From the NCBI GenBank assembly GCA_035578175.1, contig JAQMRL010000005.1:55409722-55473721 (forward strand): a stretch of DNA of 64,000 bases. Reading direction: 5' to 3'. This stretch comes from Catonia carolina. Its lineage: Eukaryota; Arthropoda; Insecta; Hemiptera; Achilidae. Shown here piece after piece: positions 57,411 through 64,000 of the stretch (position 1 is the first letter of the stretch; the number at the start of each line of letters is the position of its first letter). A model generated the notes under the pieces. That model was not told the origin of the DNA. It did not search any database and saw only the letters and a program-made list of their open reading frames with translations. The position numbers were made by a program, and so were the translations under genes.

Positions 57411-57665
57411 TTTCCTTCTTCTTCTTCTTTTGTTTCTTCTTCTCCTCCTCCCCTTTTTCTTCTGCTTCTTCTTCTTCTCTCCCTCCTTCTCCAACTCCTT
57501 CTCCACCTTCACCTTGTCTTCTTCTTCTCTTCCTCCTCCTACTTCTTCTCCTCCTTCTCCTTCTTCTTATCCTCCTCCTTCTTCTCCACCTTCTCCTTCT
57601 TTTTATCCTCCTCCCCTCCCTCCTTCATCTTCTCCACCTTCTCCTTCTTCTTATCCTCCTCCTCC
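57411..57665. repeat. polypyrimidine (CTT/CCT) tract
   Basis: About 250 bp of CTT and CCT triplets with sub-repeats 'ccaccttctccttctt'. The Ser/Pro/Leu-rich frames of 130-136 residues across it are by-products. Confidence 0.9.
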
Positions 57666-58029
57666 TCGTCCTTATGTGCTACATCTGCTCTACCATGGCG
57701 ATGCGTATTCTGTCTACTATACTCGAAAAAGGTCAATGGAGTTTTCTCCTAGTCGTTTTCTAAGATTTGACACCCAGAAATTTCTCCTGTTCTATCCATC
57801 GTTTTCAAACCATCCCCTGAACGGCGACCTGCACCGCTAAGACCGCAGTGCAGGATGGCTGCCTAGACGATACCAATCCACCAGGCAAGTACACCCAGTG
57901 ATATTGTTTATGGAACCGGTCGCAATTCGCCCTCTATCTGATGCTACCAGGATTACCAAATGTACAATTAATATAATATTATTTTTTGCTTTTACGGTCT
58001 CATTAGACCACTTGAATCAAATTTAGAAA
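57666..58029. other. GC-richer unique segment
   Basis: 57670-57960 is balanced in composition ('taccatggcgatgcgtattc', 'ggcgacctgcaccgctaag'), unlike its flanks. It may be part of an element not otherwise present here. Confidence 0.3.
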
Positions 58030-58492
58030 TCCTTTTTGGTTTGGTTTTAGGATTCTTACACTTTCCCCAATAATTCTTCATATTTTGGGATCTGATCGGT
58101 CTGATTTTATCTGTACAAATAAATCATTGATGACAGAGATCGAGTTTATTCAAGTCTTTATCTTTAAGCAACTTAAGCTGTTAAGATTTTTCTAAAAGAT
58201 CGTGTTCTGCAATGTTAAGTTCTTGCATAACTTGCTTTACTTCGGCCAACCACCTTAGAGGATTTGTCCACGAGTTAATTATAAAAATAAGTTGTTTAGT
58301 TACTCAATTGTTCGGTATTCTGAGTAAATCTCGAAGAAAGAAATTCGTTTTTTCTGCAAGGTGACAGTAATTGGCTCGATTTCATGATAGAGTTCAGAAT
58401 TATACATTAAGATCCAGACATCGTTGAGTTTCCGTTTTTTGTTTATGCAAGTCCTAAGGGTTCTTTTTTCTATCCCAAGAATTTCTCTCATT
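58030..58492 (-). mobile_element. LINE-F RT fragment
   Basis: Minus frame: ILGIEKRTLRT, NSELYHEIEPITVTLQKKRI, SFFEIYSEYRT, then WLAEVKQVMQELNIAEHDLLE. This extends LINE-F upstream of the part seen at 7100-8345. 5'- and 3'-truncated. Confidence 0.72.
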
Positions 58493-58737
58493 TGTAGGTA
58501 TATTTAACCCACTTATTAACAAATAACAACCAATACGTACTTAATAATATTGGTAATGATTACATGGATTGCATGCAGACCAACTGACTAAACATTTTTT
58601 CGAATTAAACCAAATTTTCAAACTTTCCATTATGTATTACCAAAAACAACCGGCATTTGTAGGTATATTTCACCCACTTATTAACAAATAACAAACAATA
58701 CGTACTAAATAATATTGGTAATGATTACATGGACTCT
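58489..58737. repeat. 165-bp offset direct repeat
   Basis: 'catttgtaggtatattt' to 'ggtaatgattacatgga' (58489-58572) recurs at 58654-58737 with few mismatches. Confidence 0.88.
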
Positions 58738-59167
58738 GGTTTAAACAAAGAAATGTTTCATTGACTATGAAGTTTTCGAATCATCCTATATTTATTCTTC
58801 TTTCCGACGCTTTTATCTTTTTATCTATCTATTCATCTTTCTCTGACTGAAATAAACTTGCAATTATTTTTCTCTGTCTTGTACAGTAGGCCCTATGTAA
58901 ATATTTCTTTGAATACAATATGTATATGGGTTTATGAATACTGTTTTTGTGATAAAGGTTTAATTCTCCCGTTTGGACAATCTCCAATAAAATACTTACC
59001 CGAACGTAATGAATATTCACACAATGTATTCATTATTCAATATATATTTTAATTGAGCGCGTGATTTTAATAATATTCCAATTAATCCTTGGAATCTGAC
59101 GTTCGTTTGAACTGAGTAATTATTATTTATGAAATTAATGAAACTTATGTCGAATAGATATAACAAA
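58738..59167. other. no recognised feature
   Basis: AT-rich; overlapping short frames only. Confidence 0.4.
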
Positions 59168-59340
59168 AATTTGGTGTGATACAGACACACGACTTTCTTT
59201 CGCCAATGTCAAACTAAAAAATAACCTAATCATGAGTGAATGACGCGAAATTAAAACAATCTCTGTTCGTATTAAAAACATGGTAAATCACTAATTGCCA
59301 CAAAACTAGTCTTTGTAGAAACGAAATTCTTTTTTTGTAA
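59168..59340 (-). mobile_element. L right-end fragment
   Basis: 'ggtgtgatacagacacacga', 'ctttctttcgccaatg' and 'catgagtgaatgacgcgaaa' are the L right end reversed. Confidence 0.72.
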
Positions 59341-59589
59341 CTGTATTTCTTTTACAATCAGTTTATAAATACAAAAACTTTAAGCAAAGACGAGAAAATC
59401 TGAGTAATGTCCTTAGAATTAAAATAAAAACCACACTCAGTAGTGTGTTTCAACAAGACTGAATGTGAAGAAAAATATATATGTGTACAAAACTAAACTT
59501 TATGAACTGTGAATCAACATCTTGAAACACAACGTAGGAACGAAAAAAAGTTTAAATGATTAACAAAATCGGAGAGATAAGTCTAGTGT

Positions 59590-59810
59590 TTTAAAACGTT
59601 TCAGTCTGTGAGTGTCTTCGCTGTTGTCGAGGAGGTTAATCGCTAATGGATTCTGATGGTCTTCTTGTTTTTGTAAATGTTTTTCGATATGTTGTTTAAT
59701 TTCTTCTTTTATGAATGGTAGCTTTAGGTCATTGTGTAGTATTTCACTGGTTACGTATTATGGGGCTGCAGTGATTAGTCTCAGGCATTTTGATTGGAAG
59801 CGCTGCAGTA
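59590..59810 (-). mobile_element. Jockey-like LINE C-terminal fragment
   Basis: Minus-strand frame: LQRFQSKCLRLITAAP, a stop, YVTSEILHNDLKLPFIKEEI, then HQNPLAINLLDNSED and RLKRFKTLDL. It has one nonsense codon where Jockey proteins usually have W (APW-Y). It joins LINE-A at 59811. Confidence 0.8.
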
Positions 59811-60347
59811 TTTGCCTCCCCCTACAATTCACTCTCAAAATTACCCTCCATTATTAATAGGCCAATACCTGGATGTCTTAAGATATGCTGCACTAGCCTA
59901 TCCCTTCTTCTGGTAAGATGCTTCCATGTACTTCTTTTTTCATCCACTCGTCTAAGAACCTCTAAATTACTTATTTTGTCCACCTACCTAATCTTTAACA
60001 TTTTCCCATAACACCACATTTCAAAAGCTTCTATCCTCTTCCTTTCTACAGCCCCTATCACCCACGTTTCACTCCCGTGTAATGCTACACTCCAATCAGA
60101 GTGTTTTAAGAAATTTTTCCTAATATGTAAATGAATGTTTGTTGTCAGTAAGGTGCTTTTCATTTAAAAGACTTTTCTAACTTGAGCAGTCCTACTTTTG
60201 ATACGTGCTTCTACCATCCTTTGTTATTTTACTCCCTAGATAGCAAAATTCCCCAACTTTCTGTATGTTTTCGTTGCCTACTTTTAAATGTCCGATCTCT
60301 TCTAAACCATTCTTGCTGCTGCACAACACGTTCGTTTTATTCATGTT
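59811..60347 (-). mobile_element. LINE-A copy lacking its 3' end
   Basis: The minus frame gives CSSKNGLEEIGHLKVGNEN and VGEFCYLGSKITKDGRST, then the HILRHPG-type region. The 3' hairpin is missing; the Jockey fragment takes its place. Confidence 0.78.
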
Positions 60348-60437
60348 AAGTTTAATTCTAAGGTGTATTATACTTTTATCGTGAAATGCGTTGTCTACTA
60401 AGACAACAATCTTAAAAATCCCTTTTTTACCGACTCT

Positions 60438-60620
60438 AATGTGTAAAATACAGAAAATCACTAATTAATACTTAAGTAAGCATTATAAAAAAAATGTAAA
60501 TTAAGAGTTGTAGGGTTGTTATTTTCCTACAATTTTAATTTTATACACTTTTGCCCTAAAATACATATTAAGACCGCAATTTTAAAAAACCCGTTATTTT
60601 TCACGAGAGCACAATTTTCC
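60438..60620 (-). mobile_element. L internal fragment
   Basis: 'cagaaaatcactaatta', 'ttttgccctaaaatacata' and 'ttaagaccgcaattttaaa' are the L duplicated block reversed. Confidence 0.68.
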
Positions 60621-61239
60621 AATTTTTAATGCCCGACTATTTAGTGTTTATAACCATCTTTTTAATTTATTATCAGTTTTTTAATCTTTTTATAATGCAC
60701 CACGATTGAATCAGTCATTTCAGAAAGCCCATAAGTCAAAATTGTACATGTTTTAGTGCATTTTAGTACTAACTGAATGTAAACACACCATCCGTACAAA
60801 AATCACATAAGTCTGGCTTTTCTTAAGTATACGTATAACACTAAGAAAAGGTTTATCCTTATGCATAACAAAATGTTTCCAGCTAATTTCAAATGAAAGC
60901 GGATGATCTTTTGAGACTTATCTCTACTTTCTAGTGGAAGAGGTTAAACGAACTTTCTTGCTACTAATTATAGGCCTACGTATACTAACTACTGTTTGTG
61001 ACGACGACGAACAACAGGTACATGTTTACTCCTGAAAATCAACATTTTTCTTTGTTAAAGTAATAAATTTCTCTTTTTATTCTTGCTGAAAGCTATTTTA
61101 AGTCACTTATGCAAACTAGTAAAATAAATAAATGAATACTATTACGACACAATTTTTTGCTGGTCTAACAACGTATTATACAGAAAACAATGTAAGTTCA
61201 AAGTTTACTCCAATTTATTTCAGAAACAAGAGAAAAAAA
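60621..61239. other. no recognised feature
   Basis: AT-rich, nothing recognised. Confidence 0.4.
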
Positions 61240-61950
61240 TGAAGTAGAGAAAAATGCTCTAAATAAAAGTTGCAGATCTTTCAATTTCCTATAAATTTGA
61301 TTATACTTTTTTTGTCGTAAAATGCATAAAAGGCTGGAATCTTTCAAAAATCGATTTTTTTACACGATATCGTGAGTAAAAACAAAATCGCTAATTACTA
61401 CCAAACTAAGCGTTATACAAAAAATGTTTGAAATTAATTTCGTAGAATTTTAAATTCTCTACAACTTTTATTATACACATTTTTGCGCTAAAATTCATAT
61501 TAAAGTCGCAATCTTAAAAAAAACTATTTTTTTACGAGAAAACAGCTTCACCAAGAATTTCAGCAGACATGGCGCCTACCATATCTTGTAGAACATAAAA
61601 AATGTAGTAAATGAGGCGATTTTTAAAAAATCGTAGGAGCCGTTTTTGAGAAACTCGCAAAAATGTAAAAAACGACACGAATAAACTACTACTTCCGGTT
61701 AACTGATTTTGATGAAAATGTTTGTGTCAGGTCCTCTAGTGGTATCTAACTTAAGTTTCAAGTTCGTACGATGTTCTGTTCTTGAGATATTCTATTCACA
61801 CATACACACCGACCAATCGCTAAAAACATGTTTTTTGGGTTCAGGGGGTCTGAAAACGCGTAGATTTGGTGAAAACTCGATTTCGAAAAATCGACATGAA
61901 AACAATACTTTCCTTCCTATGTATTCATATAGGCAAGAAAAAGTAAAAAA
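61240..61950 (-). mobile_element. L element 11
   Basis: Reversed copy with both duplicated blocks, 'gacacgaataaactactact', a short CA tract (near 61797-61810) and a clean left end 'aggcaagaaaaagtaaaaa'. The right end is missing. The 84-residue plus frame is incidental. Confidence 0.82.
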
Positions 61951-63087
61951 CAATCTTCAATGAATAAATTTTTCATTGAAATCGGTTCCTTTTTCACACA
62001 GTGACAAATCAAAGAGAATATTTTATTTGATTATTTCATTTACTATAATTAAAAACGGATAAAATAATCAAATATTCAAAATTAGTGGAAACATAAATTT
62101 TATCTTGATAGGTTTTTAAATATTTATAATAAAGTAAATTCAATATACTATTTTTATTTATTTATTGTGCGTTCTAGTCATGAATTCTGGGAAAATTACG
62201 AAGTTGTGGTATGAAACCGAATTTTCCATTCAAGATTGGAATATATGAAGTTTTTCTGTTAATTTGTCAGTGAAGAATTAATCGTAAAAGGAGAATAAAT
62301 ATGCCTGCTCAATGGTTACATAATGGTCTTTCTGCAACTGGTCTTATCGGTGCTTCTTCCTCGAACTTCAGGAGGATATCTTTGGAAATGCTGCATGATA
62401 TAACCAAGTAGGATTGAAATTTAATCGCTATTAAATACATATTTATTTTCTATTATATTATAGTTTTGTAATTTTTTTGATTTGTGGACTTATACAGTTG
62501 AATCTGCTGATCAAAATTCTTTTAAATAATAATTAATTATAAGTTGAAAATTTTCTAAGTTCTCCATTGAAAACCATATGAGCAAATATTTTTGATTGCC
62601 CTCTAATGTCAATCCTGGAGATCAGGAATTATCTTGAAAACAAGCAATTTGAAATAATCAATTTGATAAACACTAAAATTTAAAAAAGTGAACAGATAAT
62701 ATCAATACCTAATTCTTTTACTGTCTAATTTTATTTTTTTAAATTTTATAATGAATGTGTAAAGTAAAGGACATGAAATCAGATTAAAAATACATAAATT
62801 TTTTGCCATAACTCGGCTATTTTTTGAGCGATTAACAAAAATAATAATTGTCATTTTGTTAAAGCTAATGGTTATTGAAATACAACGGATTGAAAAATAA
62901 ACATAGCCGCCATTTTGTAATTTGTAAAGGAATTTAAATTGTAATTTTGTATTTATTACAATATAACCTTCTTATAAAGACGCTCCCCAAATGTTAATGT
63001 AATTCCTTTATCCATTCATAAGATATAAATTTATACATAAAAATTACAAAATGGCGGACAGCGGGGAAACAATGGAAAAAATTTTCA
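61951..63087. other. AT-rich sequence, nothing recognised
   Basis: No frame or repeat recognised. Confidence 0.4.
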
Positions 63088-63327
63088 TGTTGTTCAGGTC
63101 ATCAGCCGAAAAGCTGGTTTGAACCTCTCAGAGACTTTACTACGTAAAACGAGGATTGAGGTGGTTTCCCCAAGCCTTCCTCACCGAAAAAAGTATGCTT
63201 AACTGCATGCCCGGCCGTCTGATATCTGAATATCATATAATACCGTCCGATCTTTGAATAATATCTACTTTCCACGTGGCAAATGACACCTTCACTTCAT
63301 TCACCACAGGATCTGGCTGTATAATGA
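63088..63327 (-). repeat. T retroposon 3' half
   Basis: 'gttgttcaggtcatcagccg' to 'ggatctggctgtataatga' with an internal extra segment (about 63215-63255). Terminal hairpin CAGCC-GAAA-AGCTG, one pair changed. Confidence 0.75.
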
Positions 63328-64000
63328 TGACCTCTGAACGTACGCATTGCCCCTACCCACTTCATAGCTAGCCAATGACTTGCCAGTAACGTTGCCAACA
63401 CTTGCTCTCGTAGCTCTGTTATATATTTCGTCAGCCATTTTTTTGTCTGTCAATAATATTTATAACCTATAAACATACAACAGCTGATTATAGTATAAAG
63501 TATTGCATGTTAACGCGCACTTTAATGTATGTGTTCAGTACGAGTTGCAAGACACGAGTGAACTACTGCGGCTCTTATACGCATGCGCGAGTATTGTTTG
63601 TCAGGTACAATCTGACAACGCTGGCAAACGTTCTAATTGGTCTAAACACGTGTAACAGCGAAGCTCATCAACCGTGAAAAGCATTATACACCTTGTCCTT
63701 TTACACCTTTAAATTTTTCCATAGGATATTTTTTTTTAGTTATACGAGTAGAATTCAAAAAACTTTAGCCAGCACCATTTTTGAACCATTCTGTAAAACA
63801 AATTTGGGATTTTTTGTTTCTGATTAAGGGATCGATTCCTGGTTAGGATCTAGGTAATTAAAGGTTATCGATCCATAAATTCTTGTTAACCGGAACAAGG
63901 TGCAAATGATTTTCTTTGCTATAAATTTAACTATTTACGCAAGAAAAGTAAACACCCAGAACAGTTTGTTCTAGTTTTAATTCGTTATATTTGTTTAATG
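63328..64000. other. GC-richer patch, possible regulatory region
   Basis: 63340-63660 is GC-richer and contains CGCATGCGCG (an NRF1-like palindrome, near 63580) and 'aacgttgccaac'. This could be the edge of a host promoter; no exon is visible before the window ends. Confidence 0.25.

Noticed and set aside
57371..57840. 130-136 residue Ser/Pro/Leu-rich proteins
   Set aside because: The frames cross a CTT/CCT tract; composition alone keeps them open.
1..64000. CRISPR array or bacterial operon
   Set aside because: No regularly spaced short repeats; base composition, SINEs, LINEs and decay pattern are those of an animal genome.

Overview
The window is AT-rich, intron-poor-looking animal nuclear DNA with no convincing host protein-coding gene. 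The content is almost entirely transposable elements and their remains: tRNA-derived SINEs, 5'-truncated non-LTR retrotransposons (LINEs), mariner, pogo, hAT and Tc1 DNA transposons, two solo LTRs, and a large microsatellite-carrying repeat family. This combination fits an insect genome. The SINE types look hemipteran (leafhopper or planthopper-like) to me, but that is recall, not proof.

Family names used here are provisional. 'L' is a non-coding repeat of up to 1.06 kb with subterminal inverted repeats, a central GT microsatellite and a terminal stem-loop; 10 larger copies and several fragments occupy about 9 kb. 'T' is a retroposon of about 395 bp, with two copies flanked by exact target-site duplications. 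LINE-A to LINE-F and Jockey are reverse transcriptase (RT) relics, all broken. 'S2' is an older tRNA-associated SINE.

Layout: 0-5 kb, S2, T, LINE-A and LINE-C relics. 5.8-8.3 kb, an unclassified repeat, then LINE-F split by a hAT element. 9.1-11.7 kb, an L copy and solo LTR 1. 12.3-15.7 kb, T, then a four-level nest (L > LINE-A > LINE-B > SINE). 16-22 kb, T, S2, L and LINE-D. 22.6-28 kb, a CT tract and three L copies, one split by T. 28.8-35.4 kb, SINEs and three L copies. 37-42.7 kb, LINE relics, a palindromic mariner and a CT-rich tandem repeat. 42.8-45.1 kb, an L copy holding two abutting TA-flanked DNA transposons. 45.5-47.3 kb, a second palindromic mariner and an intact T. 48.3-49.2 kb, a duplicated promoter-like block. 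50-53.6 kb, LINE-F, L, solo LTR 2 and a Tc1 relic. 55-62 kb, Jockey, LINE-A, LINE-F and L relics. 63-64 kb, T and a GC-richer patch.

The most interesting observations are: (1) both solo LTRs carry a histone-mRNA-type 3' stem-loop exactly 51 bp from the LTR end, where a retroelement poly(A) site would be expected; (2) T and LINE-A share a 3'-terminal hairpin with a compensatory base-pair change, suggesting a SINE/LINE partnership; (3) L looks like a Helentron-associated (DINE-1-like) family in which GT repeats range from almost none to about 139 bp; (4) a mariner whose 5' third is replaced by an inverted copy of its own 3' end.
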